DNA from: Mitsuaria chitosanitabida ATCC BAA-476 = NBRC 102408
Lineage (GTDB): Bacteria > Pseudomonadota > Gammaproteobacteria > Burkholderiales > Burkholderiaceae_C
Assembly: GCF_001598255.1 (NCBI RefSeq)
Contig: NZ_BCYP01000018.1
Location: 372,001 to 436,000 of the forward strand
DNA length: 64,000 bases
Direction: 5' to 3'
Below the pieces are notes generated by a model. That model did no database searches. It was not told the origin of the DNA and saw only the letters and a list, made by a program, of their open reading frames with translations. Positions 35,926 through 44,525 of this stretch are shown here, in pieces (the stretch's first letter is position 1; the number at the start of each line of letters is the position of its first letter). The translations under genes and the position numbers were made by a program.

Positions 35926-36544
35926 CGACCATCCGATCATGCGGCTTGGGGTCAAGCAGCTGATCCAGCATCAATGGCCGCAGGCCACCATCGACGAGGC
36001 CGCCACCATCGCCGAGGGGCTCCAGCACGGCCTGGCCCACAAGCCCGACGCGCTGGTGCTGGACCTGTCGCTGCCCGACGCCAGCGGGACCGAGGGCGCG
36101 AGCCGCATGCTGCGCGCGCTCAAGGGCGTCCCGGTGCTGGTGCTGAGCCTGAACGCCGAGTCCGCCTACGCGGCCCGGCTGCTGCAGATGGGGGTCTCCG
36201 GCTACCTCCCCAAGGACAAGGCGACCGACGAGCTGGTCGTGGCCCTGCAACGCCTGCTGCAAGGCGGCCGCTACGTGACGGCGGCGATGGCGGACCACCT
36301 GCTGGGCCTGCTCAGCGGCGCCTCGCCGGACCAACTGCCGCACGAGCAGCTCTCGGCCCAGGAACACCGCGTGATGCTGCTGATCGCCGCCGGCAAGACG
36401 CCGGCCGAGATCGCCGACACCATGCACCTGTCGGCCAAGACGGTGGGCACCTACCGGGCCCGCATCCTGGAGAAGACGGGCTGGCGCAACAACACCGAGC
36501 TGACCAAGTACTGCGTCCAGCACGGGCTGACGGACGCCGCCTGA
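35906..36544 (+). CDS. NarL/LuxR-family response regulator
   Basis: The 212-residue protein starts at ATG 35906, with GAGGAGGG just upstream, and overlaps the kinase gene by 20 bases. The receiver domain has DD at 7-8, phospho-site D53 (LVLDLSLPDASG) and SGYLPKDKA. A C-terminal LuxR-type helix-turn-helix follows (LSAQEHRVMLLIAAGKTPAEI then LSAKTVGTYRARILEKTG). It is expected to be phosphorylated by the upstream CHASE3 kinase and to bind promoters. The adjacent pilus genes are obvious candidate targets, by position only. Confidence 0.9.
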   Translation: MRFLIVDDHPIMRLGVKQLIQHQWPQATIDEAATIAEGLQHGLAHKPDALVLDLSLPDASGTEGASRMLRALKGVPVLVLSLNAESAYAARLLQMGVSGYLPKDKATDELVVALQRLLQGGRYVTAAMADHLLGLLSGASPDQLPHEQLSAQEHRVMLLIAAGKTPAEIADTMHLSAKTVGTYRARILEKTGWRNNTELTKYCVQHGLTDAA

Positions 36545-36814
36545 GGTCCTGTCGGAACGGACGCGCCGCACGGCCCGCGGCGCGACCCGCGTGAGCGCCG
36601 CGTGAAGACGCGCGGCGCCGGGGCCGGGACAGCGCAACCCCTCGGAGGGGGCGACGAACGGGAGGGGGACTTGTAGGTGATCGCCGGACAAACCCTGCGG
36701 ACGGACCCCGACATCAGCTTGCGTGGCGCGCTGCTGATGCATTCGCATGCCCGGGCGGAAGATGCCGGACATGCAGCGACGACCCGTGGCTGCGCGAATC
36801 CGGAGTACCCCTTC

Positions 36815-37699
36815 ATGGACATCTTTCTCGTCGAGGACTCGTCGGCCATCCGCCGGCTCCTGGCGCGCCGGCTCGAATCGATGACCGGTGTCCGTGTCGT
36901 CGGTGAAGCGGACGCCGCGCCGCAGGCGGTCGCCTTGATCGACTGGCTGCAGCCCGACACCGTGCTGCTGGACATGACGCTGGCGGTGGGCACCGGCATC
37001 GACGTGCTGCGCGCGCTGCGCCGCAAGGGCTACGCCGGCCGCATCCTGATGCTCACCCACCATGCGATGGACGCCTACCGCGACCTGTGCATGAAGGCCG
37101 GGGCCGATGGCTTCTACGACAAGGGCAGCGGTCTGGAGACGCTGTTCGGCGACCTGGACGAGCTGCTGCAGAGCGAGCGCGCCACCGGCCGGCAGTCGCG
37201 CCCCTCGCCGCTGCTGCGCGACGGCGCCACCGGGATGCTGGGGCAGGTCGCGCTGCTCGAGCGCCTGGACCAGGTGCTGCGCATGGTCAACGCCGAGGCC
37301 GGCAAGGTGGCCGTCAACATCGTGGTGCTCAAGGGCCTGGACGCGCTGCTGCGCGGCGAGGGCGTGGCGGCGGCGGCGCCGGTGCTGGTCGAGATCGGCC
37401 GGCGCCTGTCGGGCTGCGCCGGGCCGGCCGACCTGCTGGCGCGGCATGCCAACGAGCAGTTCGCCCTGGTCGTGACCCGCGTGGGCTCGCCCGCCGAGGC
37501 CGAATCGCTGGCCGAGCGCATGCGCGAGTCGCTGTCCGAGCCTTTCGACCTGGGCGGCCATCCCGTGCGGCTGGACTCGCACGTGGGGCTGTCCCTCTAT
37601 CCCCGCGACGCGATCACCGCGCGCGGCCTGCTGATCCTGGCGGAGGCCCGCGCGCATGGCGCCAAGCTTCCCGAAAAGGGCAGCGTCGTGGTGCACTGA
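36815..37699 (+). CDS. Receiver protein with degenerate GGDEF domain
   Basis: The 294-residue protein starts at ATG 36815, with CGGAG at 36801-36805; the longer frame from 36677 lacks support. The receiver (MDIFLVEDSSAIRRLL) has phospho-site D53 (LLDMTLAVGTG). The C-terminal half keeps the GGDEF fold pattern (VLKGLDALLRGEG, HVGLSLYPRDAITARGLLILAEAR). However, HANEQF stands where GGDEF should be (about 211-216), so cyclase activity is unlikely. It could bind c-di-GMP or only dimerise. The stop is 11 bp before the first SCPU pilus gene, so it is probably cotranscribed with the pilus locus. Confidence 0.8.
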   Translation: MDIFLVEDSSAIRRLLARRLESMTGVRVVGEADAAPQAVALIDWLQPDTVLLDMTLAVGTGIDVLRALRRKGYAGRILMLTHHAMDAYRDLCMKAGADGFYDKGSGLETLFGDLDELLQSERATGRQSRPSPLLRDGATGMLGQVALLERLDQVLRMVNAEAGKVAVNIVVLKGLDALLRGEGVAAAAPVLVEIGRRLSGCAGPADLLARHANEQFALVVTRVGSPAEAESLAERMRESLSEPFDLGGHPVRLDSHVGLSLYPRDAITARGLLILAEARAHGAKLPEKGSVVVH

Positions 37700-37710
37700 A
37701 CGGAGACCGG

Positions 37711-38208
37711 ATGCAGGGACGGATCCTCTTCCTCGCCGCGCTCCTGTCGGGGTACGGCGACGCCGTCCTGGCCGGCACCTCGACGAACACGCTGAGCTCG
37801 CAGACCACCGTCACCACGGCCTGCAACGTGTCGGGCTCGACGCTGAGCTTCGGCAACACCATCGATCCGATCGGCACCGTGCCGGTCGACGCCACCTCGA
37901 CGCTCACCGTCGAGTGCACCAACACCACGCCCTTCACGCTGTCGCTGAGCGCCGGCCTGAACGCGGGCGGCATCACCAACTTCAGCCAGCGCAAGCTCAA
38001 GAACGGCAGCTACACGCTGGGCTATCAGCTCTACACGGACGCGGCCCGGACCGCCATCTGGGGCGACGGGACCAGCGGCAGCACCACCTACGGCGGCAAC
38101 GGCACGGGCGGCCTGCTGACGGTCTACATCTATGGCCGGCTGCCGTCGCTGACCGGGACGATTCCCGGGACCTACACGGACACGGTGACGGTGACGATCA
38201 CGTATTGA
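37711..38208 (+). CDS. SCPU-domain (spore coat U-like) pilus subunit 1
   Basis: The 165-residue protein has a short signal peptide (MQGRILFLAALLSGYGDAVLA) and one SCPU domain, recognisable by TACNVSGSTLSFGNTIDP, the second cysteine in LTVECTN and the C-terminal TVTVTITY strand used for subunit complementation. CGGAGA precedes ATG 37711. SCPU proteins are subunits of archaic chaperone-usher pili such as Csu. The order subunit-chaperone-usher-subunit supports this. The frame continuing upstream to 37087 overlaps the receiver gene and is a shadow. Confidence 0.87.
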   Translation: MQGRILFLAALLSGYGDAVLAGTSTNTLSSQTTVTTACNVSGSTLSFGNTIDPIGTVPVDATSTLTVECTNTTPFTLSLSAGLNAGGITNFSQRKLKNGSYTLGYQLYTDAARTAIWGDGTSGSTTYGGNGTGGLLTVYIYGRLPSLTGTIPGTYTDTVTVTITY

Positions 38209-38270
38209 GCACGAGGCGGGCCACGCGGGCCCGCGACGGAAGCAGTCGAACAGATCAGGGAGAGACGTCG

Positions 38271-39047
38271 ATGAATCCGATCAAGCGAGGGTGGGCCGCG
38301 TGGCGGTCCGCGGCGGGTGCGCGCGGGGCGCTCATGGCGGTGGCGGCGCTGGTGGCCTCGTCGCTGACGCCGGCGGCCTGGGCCGCGGACGTGAGCATCA
38401 TGCCGGTCAACGTGCGGCTGGACCGCGCGAACGACCGCGCCACGGTGCAGGTCCAGAACAACGGCAACGAGTCCGTGACCATGCAGGCCGAGGGCATCCT
38501 CTGGACCCGCCAGAACGGTCAGGACGTCGACGGTCCGACGACCGACCTGCTGGTCAATCCGCCGATCTTCACGCTGCAACCCGGCCAGGCGCAGGTGCTG
38601 CGCGTGGGGCTGCGGCGCACGCCCGACCTGCAGCAGGAGGCCACCTACCGCATGGTGCTGCGCGAGGTGCCCACCCCGCGCGCCAACGACGGCACGCAGG
38701 TGACCGGCGCGGTGCGGGTGCTGGTGGCGTTGCGGGTGCCGGTCTTCGTCGCGCCCACGCAGGTGCGGCGCGCCGAGAGCTGGAGCGTGCAGCGCGCCGC
38801 CAGCGGCGAGACGGTGGCCACGGTGACCAACGGGGGCAACGTCCATGTGAAGGTCAGCGAGCTGCGCATCACCAGCGCCTCGGGCGAGACCAAGTCCCTG
38901 CCGGTGCAGGGCGCGCAGAGCGTGGTCTTCCCCGGCGAGCAGCGCAGCTATCGCGTGCAGATGCCCAGCGGCGCGGTGGGCAACCTCCAGGTCATGACGG
39001 ACCAGGGGCTGCAGACCATGCCGGCGGCCGGCGCCACGACCAAGTGA
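38271..39047 (+). CDS. Periplasmic pilus chaperone (PapD/CsuC-like)
   Basis: The 258-residue protein starts at ATG 38271 after AGGGAGA. A signal peptide ends near TPAAWAA. The PapD-like double Ig fold is visible: VSIMPVNVRLDRANDRATVQVQN at the start of domain 1, then FTLQPGQAQVLRVGLRR, which holds the donor strand region, TYRMVLREVP, and domain 2 from about residue 165. It is expected to bind SCPU subunits in the periplasm and deliver them to the usher encoded 16 bp downstream. Confidence 0.88.
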   Translation: MNPIKRGWAAWRSAAGARGALMAVAALVASSLTPAAWAADVSIMPVNVRLDRANDRATVQVQNNGNESVTMQAEGILWTRQNGQDVDGPTTDLLVNPPIFTLQPGQAQVLRVGLRRTPDLQQEATYRMVLREVPTPRANDGTQVTGAVRVLVALRVPVFVAPTQVRRAESWSVQRAASGETVATVTNGGNVHVKVSELRITSASGETKSLPVQGAQSVVFPGEQRSYRVQMPSGAVGNLQVMTDQGLQTMPAAGATTK

Positions 39048-39063
39048 GACGGCCCTGCCGCCG

Positions 39064-41724
39064 ATGATCCTCCGACACCGCCTGCGGGCGCTGGCGACGC
39101 TGACGGCGATCGCCGCGGCGGCCGAGCCTCGCGCGCAGGCTCCGCCCGTCGCGCCGGTGCCGACCGTGCCCGCGCCCGTCCCGGCACCGCGGCCTGGCGC
39201 GTCGGCGCCCTTGCCCGTGCCTCCCGCGCCATCGGCCTCGGCCGCCGAGGATCGCGCCTCGGCCGAGCGCCTGGCCGCGCAGACGCCGCGCTTCGGCGAG
39301 ACCCTGCTGCTGGGGCTGAAGATCAACGGCATCGCCCAGCCGCAGACGGTGCGCGCGGTGCGCGTGCCCGAGGGGCTGGCGATCCCGCAGGAGCTCTGGA
39401 CCGAGCTCAAGTTCCGGCCCGGGGGCCTGCCGCCCCGCATGATCGACGGCGAGCTGCACATGATCCTGGGCGAGGGCCCCGGCGAGCTGATGCGCTGGCG
39501 CATCGAGGAGCTCAGCCAGACGCTGGAGATCGACGCGCCGCCCCAGGCCTTCTCCGACCAGCAGATCGAGGTGGCGCGCGCCGCGACGCAGGTGACGCTG
39601 CCCTCGGCCTTCGGGCTCTACGGCAACTACGACGTGCAGTGGCAGCGCCAGCTGCGCACTGGCACCGGGGTGGGCACGGCCGGGGGCGGCAACGTCGACG
39701 GCTTCGGGGAACTGGGGCTGCTGACGCCGGCGGGGGACCTCAACCACCAGCAGCTCTACCGCAGCGGCACGGGGGGCGGCTGGGTGCGGCTGTCCACGCG
39801 CTGGACCATGGACCGGCCGGAGCACCTGACCAGCTGGCGCGTGGGCGACGGCATCGCGCAGCCCGGCACCTGGGGACAGGCGATGCGCTTCGGCGGCGTG
39901 CAGTGGAGCACCGACTTCTCGCTGCGTCCGGGCTTCCTGAGCTTCCCGCTGCCCACGCTCAAGGGCGAGGCCGCGCTGCCGTCGACGGTGGACGTCTTCG
40001 TCAACAACAGCCAGCGGCTGCAGGGCCGCGTGCAGCCTGGTCCCTTCGACATCACCGACCTGCCCATCGTCACCGGCCAGGGGGAGATCCGCACCGTGGT
40101 GCGCGACCTGCTGGGCCGCGAGCAGGTGGTGGTGCAGCCGTACTACATCAGCCCCTCGCTGCTCAAGCCGGGGCTGTCGGCCTACAGCCTGGAGACCGGC
40201 TGGCTGCGCGAGAACTACGGCATCGACAGCAACCGCTACGGCCGCGCGATGCTCAGCGGCACCTGGCGCCACGGCGTCAGCGCCGGTTTCACGCAGGAGT
40301 GGCGCGGCGAGTTCTCCGCGCGCCAGCAGGCGGTGGGCGCCTCGGGGCTGTGGCTGATCCGCTCGCTGGGCACGCTGAGCCTGTCCGGCGTGGCCAGCCG
40401 CAGCGACGATCCCGACGCGCGGCGCGGCGCGCTGGCCACCGTCGGTCTCGAGCGCCAGGGCATGGACTGGAGCGGCGGCTTCCAGATCAAGCGCGCCAGC
40501 GCGGGCTTCACGCAACTGGGCGCGCCCGTGCTGCCGAAGTGGAGCCTGTCAGCCTCCGTCGGCACCTCCTGGCGGCAGTGGGGCCTGGGCGTGGGCCTGG
40601 TGAACCAGGGCAAGCCGCAGCGGCCCGCGCCCGACGGGCAACTGCAGGTCGCCAACAAGCTGCTGTCGCTCAACGCCAGCCGCAGTCTGGGCAACTGGGG
40701 CTTCTTCGGCGTGTCGGCGCTTCGCGCGGGCGATGGTGGCGGGACCTCGATCTCGGTGTTCTGGACCCTGCTGCTCGACGGCAACAAGAGCCTGTCCACC
40801 GCCTGGCAGGGGCAGCGCGGCGGCGGGCAGTCCTCGCAGGACGTGTGGCAAATGCAGCTCCAGAGCAACCCGCCGGTGGGCGAGGGTCTGGGCTACCAGT
40901 TGCTCGCCGAATCGCGCGGGCGGCAGCAGGCGCAGGCGCAGTGGCAGAGCAACGTGGTCGCGCTGGATGGCGGCGTGTCGCGGCTGGCCGGGCGCACCGA
41001 CGTGCGGCTGGGTGCCAGCGGCGGGCTGGCCTACATCGACGGCAGCGCCTACGCGAGCCGCCGCATCGACGGCGGCTTCGCGGTGGTGCAGGTCGGCGAG
41101 CAGCCCGACGTGCGCATCACCCACGACAACCAGCCGGTGGCGCGCACCGATTCGCGCGGGCGCGCCTTCCTGCCGTCGCTGCGCGGCTACCAGGTCAATC
41201 GCGTCGGCGTCGTCGCCGACGACCTGCCGCTGGACGCCGAGATCGAGACGCTGGAGCTGCAGGTCACCCCGGCGGCGCGCAGCGCGGCGCTGATCCGTTT
41301 CCCCATCACGCACAGCCAGACGGCGACCTTCCGCGCCGTCGACGAGGACGGCGAGCCGCTGCCCCCCGGGACCGAGCTGCGCCTGATCGGCGCCTCGCGC
41401 GCCTTCCCGATGGGTCTGGACGGCAAGGCCTTCCTGACCGGCCTGGCGACCGAGCCCGGCGCCGTCAACCGCGTGCGCGCCGTGCGCGAGGACGGCAAGC
41501 CCTGCGTCCTGGAGCTGCGCCTGCCGCCGCAGGCGGCCGAGCTGCCCGAGCTGGGCACGCTCGTGTGCCGCCAGGAGCCCGGAGCTCGCTCCGTCCTGCC
41601 ACCCGCGCCGTCTTCCGTTCCGCCCGCCGTCCCGACGTCTGCCCCGCCTCCCGCGCCGGCCTCGGTCCCGCCTCCCGCGCCGACCGCCGCGCCGATCCCC
41701 GTCCTCCCGAAGGAGTCACGATGA
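39064..41724 (+). CDS. Outer-membrane pilus usher (FimD/CsuD-like)
   Basis: The 886-residue protein has a signal peptide, then a Pro/Ala-rich segment (about 25-62) before the N-terminal chaperone-binding domain. The beta-barrel with plug is recognisable from PSTVDVFVNNSQRLQGRVQP, PGPFDITDLP and the VVVQPYY turn. The C-terminal domains end in a VCRQEPG stretch. A second Pro/Ala-rich tail of about 40 residues, with PPPAP repeats, follows the normal usher end and is unusual. It secretes and assembles the SCPU subunits. The stop overlaps the next start as ATGA (41721-41724). Confidence 0.9.
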   Translation: MILRHRLRALATLTAIAAAAEPRAQAPPVAPVPTVPAPVPAPRPGASAPLPVPPAPSASAAEDRASAERLAAQTPRFGETLLLGLKINGIAQPQTVRAVRVPEGLAIPQELWTELKFRPGGLPPRMIDGELHMILGEGPGELMRWRIEELSQTLEIDAPPQAFSDQQIEVARAATQVTLPSAFGLYGNYDVQWQRQLRTGTGVGTAGGGNVDGFGELGLLTPAGDLNHQQLYRSGTGGGWVRLSTRWTMDRPEHLTSWRVGDGIAQPGTWGQAMRFGGVQWSTDFSLRPGFLSFPLPTLKGEAALPSTVDVFVNNSQRLQGRVQPGPFDITDLPIVTGQGEIRTVVRDLLGREQVVVQPYYISPSLLKPGLSAYSLETGWLRENYGIDSNRYGRAMLSGTWRHGVSAGFTQEWRGEFSARQQAVGASGLWLIRSLGTLSLSGVASRSDDPDARRGALATVGLERQGMDWSGGFQIKRASAGFTQLGAPVLPKWSLSASVGTSWRQWGLGVGLVNQGKPQRPAPDGQLQVANKLLSLNASRSLGNWGFFGVSALRAGDGGGTSISVFWTLLLDGNKSLSTAWQGQRGGGQSSQDVWQMQLQSNPPVGEGLGYQLLAESRGRQQAQAQWQSNVVALDGGVSRLAGRTDVRLGASGGLAYIDGSAYASRRIDGGFAVVQVGEQPDVRITHDNQPVARTDSRGRAFLPSLRGYQVNRVGVVADDLPLDAEIETLELQVTPAARSAALIRFPITHSQTATFRAVDEDGEPLPPGTELRLIGASRAFPMGLDGKAFLTGLATEPGAVNRVRAVREDGKPCVLELRLPPQAAELPELGTLVCRQEPGARSVLPPAPSSVPPAVPTSAPPPAPASVPPPAPTAAPIPVLPKESR

Positions 41725-42263
41725 CCTCGACCCCCCTCCCGCTCTTCCGCCGCCTGCCGGCGCGACTGGCCCTGAAGGCGGCGCTCGTGCTGCCGCTGGC
41801 GCTCGCGGCGCACGAGGCCTCGGCCGTCCTGGTCTGCGTGGGCGCGTGCAGCTGCTCGGCGCAGACGACCAGCCTGCTGTTCGCCAACTACAACCCGCTC
41901 GCCTACGGCAACACCGACACGACCGGCACGGTGACGATCAAGTGCGGCGGCGTCGCGGGCCTGCTGGTGCCGTACACGATCGCGCTCAGCACCGGCGGTG
42001 GCTCGACCTTCGCCGGCCGGCGCCTGGCCTACGGCGCGAACGTGCTCAGCTACAACCTCTATTCCGACTCCGGCTACACGTCCATCTGGGGCGACGGGAC
42101 CGCGTCGACGTCCACGGCCTCGGGCTTCGTGCTGCTGGACGTGATCAGCCTGCTGGGCTCGGTGACCTACACCGTCTACGGCCGGATCCCGGGCCGGCAG
42201 GTGACCACCATCCCCGGCGGGCCCTACGTCGACGCGGTGACCGTCACGATCACCTACCAGTGA
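41721..42263 (+). CDS. SCPU-domain pilus subunit 2
   Basis: The 180-residue protein has a signal peptide ending near ALAAHEASA, a Cys-rich start of the mature chain (CVGACSCSAQ) and one SCPU domain (ANYNPLAYGNTDTTGTVTIKC ending VDAVTVTITYQ). AAGGAG is seven to eight bases upstream and the ATG overlaps the usher stop. In Csu-type loci the last gene encodes the tip adhesin, but that protein has two domains; this single-domain protein could be a tip or minor subunit. The four clustered cysteines are not seen in subunit 1. Confidence 0.85.
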   Translation: MTSTPLPLFRRLPARLALKAALVLPLALAAHEASAVLVCVGACSCSAQTTSLLFANYNPLAYGNTDTTGTVTIKCGGVAGLLVPYTIALSTGGGSTFAGRRLAYGANVLSYNLYSDSGYTSIWGDGTASTSTASGFVLLDVISLLGSVTYTVYGRIPGRQVTTIPGGPYVDAVTVTITYQ

Positions 42264-42280
42264 GGCTCGCCCTTACTGGT
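42256..42280. terminator. Convergent hairpin spanning both stop codons
   Basis: ACCAGTGAGG at 42256-42265 pairs with CCTTACTGGT at 42271-42280 apart from one G-T position, around CTCGC. The arms contain the stop of SCPU subunit 2 (TGA, 42261-42263) and the minus-strand stop of the photolyase (42273-42275). There is no T-tract on either side. Confidence 0.5.
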
Positions 42281-43814
42281 CCGAGACCTGGGGCGCGTCC
42301 GGGAAGCCGCGGTCCTTGACCACGGCGTAGCGGTCCATGGTGGCCATGCGCGCCGTCTCGTGGCGCACGATGGGCGCGGGGTAGTCCCGGCCCAGCACCA
42401 CGCCGCAGGCGGCGAGCTCCACGGGCTTGGCCAGCCAGGGCGCGTGCAGCAGCTTGGGCGGGAGCTTCGCCAGCTGCGGCAGGTAGCGTTTGATGAACTT
42501 CCCGTCGGGATCGAACTTCTCGCTCTGGTTCACCGGATTGAAGATGCGGAAGTAGGGCTGCGCGTCGCAGCCGCTGGACGCCGCCCACTGCCAGCCGCCG
42601 TTGTTGGCCGCCAGGTCGAAGTCGATCAGCTTCTCGGCGAAGTAGGCCTCGCCGCGGCGCCAGTCGATGCCCAGGTCCTTGATCAGGAAGCTCGCCGTGA
42701 CCATGCGCAGCCGGTTGTGCATGTAGCCGGTCTCGTTGATCTGATGCATGGCCGCGTCCACCAGCGGATAGCCGGTGCGGCCCTGGCACCAGGCTTCGAA
42801 GTCGGCGTCCGCGTCGGGGCCCTCGGCCCAGCGGATGCGGTCGTACTCGGGCCGGAAGGCCCGCTCGGCCACGCGGGGATGGTGGTGCAGCACCTGGTGA
42901 TAGAAATCGCGCCAGATCAGCTCCGACAACCAGGTCTGCGCGCCCGCGCTGCCGCCGGTCGCCGCGTAGCCGCGCGCATGCGCCTCGCGCGCCAGCTCGC
43001 GGATCGAGATCGTCCCGAAGCGCAGATGCGTGCTCAAGTAGCTGGGGCCCTTGGCGGCGGGGAAGTCGCGCGTGTCGGCGTAGCGGTCGATGCGCTCGAG
43101 GAACTCGTCGAAGAGCCGCCGCGCGCCCGCGCTGCCGCCGCTCAGCGCCGCGTTCAGGCCCGCGGGCTCGAAGCCGATGTCGCCCAGCGCCGGCACGCGC
43201 GCGCCGTGCAGCGGCGTGCCGTCCGGCAGCGTCGCGGGCAGGCGCGCCAGGCGCTCGGCGTAGCGCTCGACCGGGTAGCTGCTCAGGTAGAAGGGCGTGA
43301 CCGCCTTGAGCCAGGCGTTCTTGTAGGGCGTGAAGACACCGTAGGGCTGGCGTGCGCCCGTCAGCACCTCCGAGCGCTCGAAGATCACGTGGTCCTTGAA
43401 GCTCGCCACCTGCAGGCCGCGCGCCAGCAGCGTCTCGCCGACGGCGGCATCCCGCCCGAGCGCGTCGGGCTCGTCGTCGTGGTTGAAGTAAAGCGCCCCG
43501 GCGCCCAGCTGCGCGGCCAGCGCGGGGATCTGCTCACGGGCGAGGCCGTGGCGCACGATCAGCCCGGCGCCTGGGGCGAGCGCGCCCAGGTCCGCGTCCA
43601 GCACGCGCAGGGCATCGAGGATGAATTCCACGCGGCGGTCGGCGCGCGGCAGCGCGTCCAGGATGGCAGTGTCCAGCACGAAGGCGCAGAACACGCGGCG
43701 ATGGCGCTTGAGCGCGTGGTACAGCGCGGCATGGTCGTGCGCGCGCAGGTCGCGGCGCAGCCAGACCAGGGCGGTGTCCGGGTCCGGCGCGGTGGTTTGG
43801 GAGCGATCCGTCAT
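42273..43814 (-). CDS. phrB: Deoxyribodipyrimidine (DNA) photolyase
   Basis: The 513-residue protein has an N-terminal alpha/beta photolyase domain (TALVWLRRDLRAHDHAALYHALK) and a C-terminal FAD-binding domain. The latter includes STHLRFGTISIRELAREA, LIWRDFYHQVLHHHP and the family core WCQGRTGYPLVDAAMHQINETG followed by MHNRLRMVTASFLIKDLGIDW, split here across two windows. It repairs cyclobutane pyrimidine dimers with blue light. Length and motifs fit class I CPD photolyases. The gene is divergent from yqgE with 35 bp between starts. Confidence 0.95.
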   Translation of the reverse strand: MTDRSQTTAPDPDTALVWLRRDLRAHDHAALYHALKRHRRVFCAFVLDTAILDALPRADRRVEFILDALRVLDADLGALAPGAGLIVRHGLAREQIPALAAQLGAGALYFNHDDEPDALGRDAAVGETLLARGLQVASFKDHVIFERSEVLTGARQPYGVFTPYKNAWLKAVTPFYLSSYPVERYAERLARLPATLPDGTPLHGARVPALGDIGFEPAGLNAALSGGSAGARRLFDEFLERIDRYADTRDFPAAKGPSYLSTHLRFGTISIRELAREAHARGYAATGGSAGAQTWLSELIWRDFYHQVLHHHPRVAERAFRPEYDRIRWAEGPDADADFEAWCQGRTGYPLVDAAMHQINETGYMHNRLRMVTASFLIKDLGIDWRRGEAYFAEKLIDFDLAANNGGWQWAASSGCDAQPYFRIFNPVNQSEKFDPDGKFIKRYLPQLAKLPPKLLHAPWLAKPVELAACGVVLGRDYPAPIVRHETARMATMDRYAVVKDRGFPDAPQVSDQ

Positions 43815-43835
43815 GGGAGCGGAGTGTCGGTGAAA

Positions 43836-43841
43836 TAGAAT
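43836..43841 (+). promoter_or_regulatory. Candidate -10 element of yqgE
   Basis: TAGAAT ends eight bases before ATG 43850, which would give an almost leaderless transcript. No clear -35 hexamer is visible. The gap to the divergent photolyase start is only 35 bp. Confidence 0.5.
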
Positions 43842-43849
43842 CCGCCGCT

Positions 43850-44428
43850 ATGTCCAAGGAACGCATCGACCTGACCAACCAGTTCCTGATCGCCATGCCG
43901 GGCATGGTGGACGAGACCTTTGCCGGCTCCGTCGTCTACCTGTGCGAGCACAACGAGAAGGGCGCGCTGGGCCTGGTCATCAACAAGCCGATTTCGCTCA
44001 CGCTGGGCAACCTGTTCGAGAAGGTCGAGCTCGAGCTCAACGACGAGGACATGGCCGCGCGGCCGGTGTTCTACGGCGGTCCGGTCCAGACCGAACGCGG
44101 CTTCGTCCTGCACGAGCCGCTGGACGAGCAGGGCAACCACTACAACGCCACGCTGGCCGTCCCCGGTGGTCTGGAGATGACCACCAGCCGCGACGTGCTG
44201 GAGGCGCTGTCCAGCGGCGCCGGCCCCCGCCGGGTGCTGGTCACGCTGGGCTACAGCGGCTGGGCCGCCGGGCAGCTCGAGGAAGAGATCGGCCGCAACG
44301 GCTGGATCACCGTCGACGCCACGCCCGAGATCATCTTCGAGACCCCCATCGAGGAGCGCTACGACAAGGCGCTCGCGCTGCTGGGCATCGATCCCCGCAT
44401 GCTCAGCCAGGAGGCCGGGCACGCATGA
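43850..44428 (+). CDS. yqgE: YqgE/AlgH family protein (UPF0301)
   Basis: The 192-residue protein starts MSKERIDLTNQFLIAMPGM and shows the family blocks GSVVYLCEHNEKGALGLVINKP, YGGPVQTERGFVLHE and LGYSGWAAGQLEEEI, followed by NGWITVDA. Its biochemical role is not established; AlgH was linked to alginate regulation in Pseudomonas. It heads the yqgE-ruvX-pyrR-pyrB-pyrC' order shared with Pseudomonas. A GC-rich palindromic spacer of about 75 bp separates it from ruvX. Confidence 0.92.
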   Translation: MSKERIDLTNQFLIAMPGMVDETFAGSVVYLCEHNEKGALGLVINKPISLTLGNLFEKVELELNDEDMAARPVFYGGPVQTERGFVLHEPLDEQGNHYNATLAVPGGLEMTTSRDVLEALSSGAGPRRVLVTLGYSGWAAGQLEEEIGRNGWITVDATPEIIFETPIEERYDKALALLGIDPRMLSQEAGHA

Positions 44429-44437
44429 GCACCTTGA

Positions 44438-44504
44438 GCCCCCCAGTCGCTTTGCTCCTGCCCCCGAGGGGCGCTGCCCGCCTTGGGGCGGCCCGGCGGC
44501 GGGC
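44438..44504. repeat. GC-rich palindromic spacer between yqgE and ruvX
   Basis: The spacer contains GCCCGCC at 44476-44482 pairing with GGCGGGC at 44498-44504, and a compact CCCCGAGGGG palindrome upstream at about 44463-44472. I recall closely similar CCCCAGTCGC...GAGGGG...CTTGGGGCGG strings scattered through Comamonadaceae genomes, but cannot check this. No coding potential. Confidence 0.5.
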
Positions 44505-44525
44505 ATGACCCGGGAGCCCGCAGCC

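Noticed and set aside
37087-37710. Upstream extension of SCPU subunit 1
   Set aside because: It overlaps the receiver gene in another frame; ATG 37711 has a good ribosome site and signal peptide.
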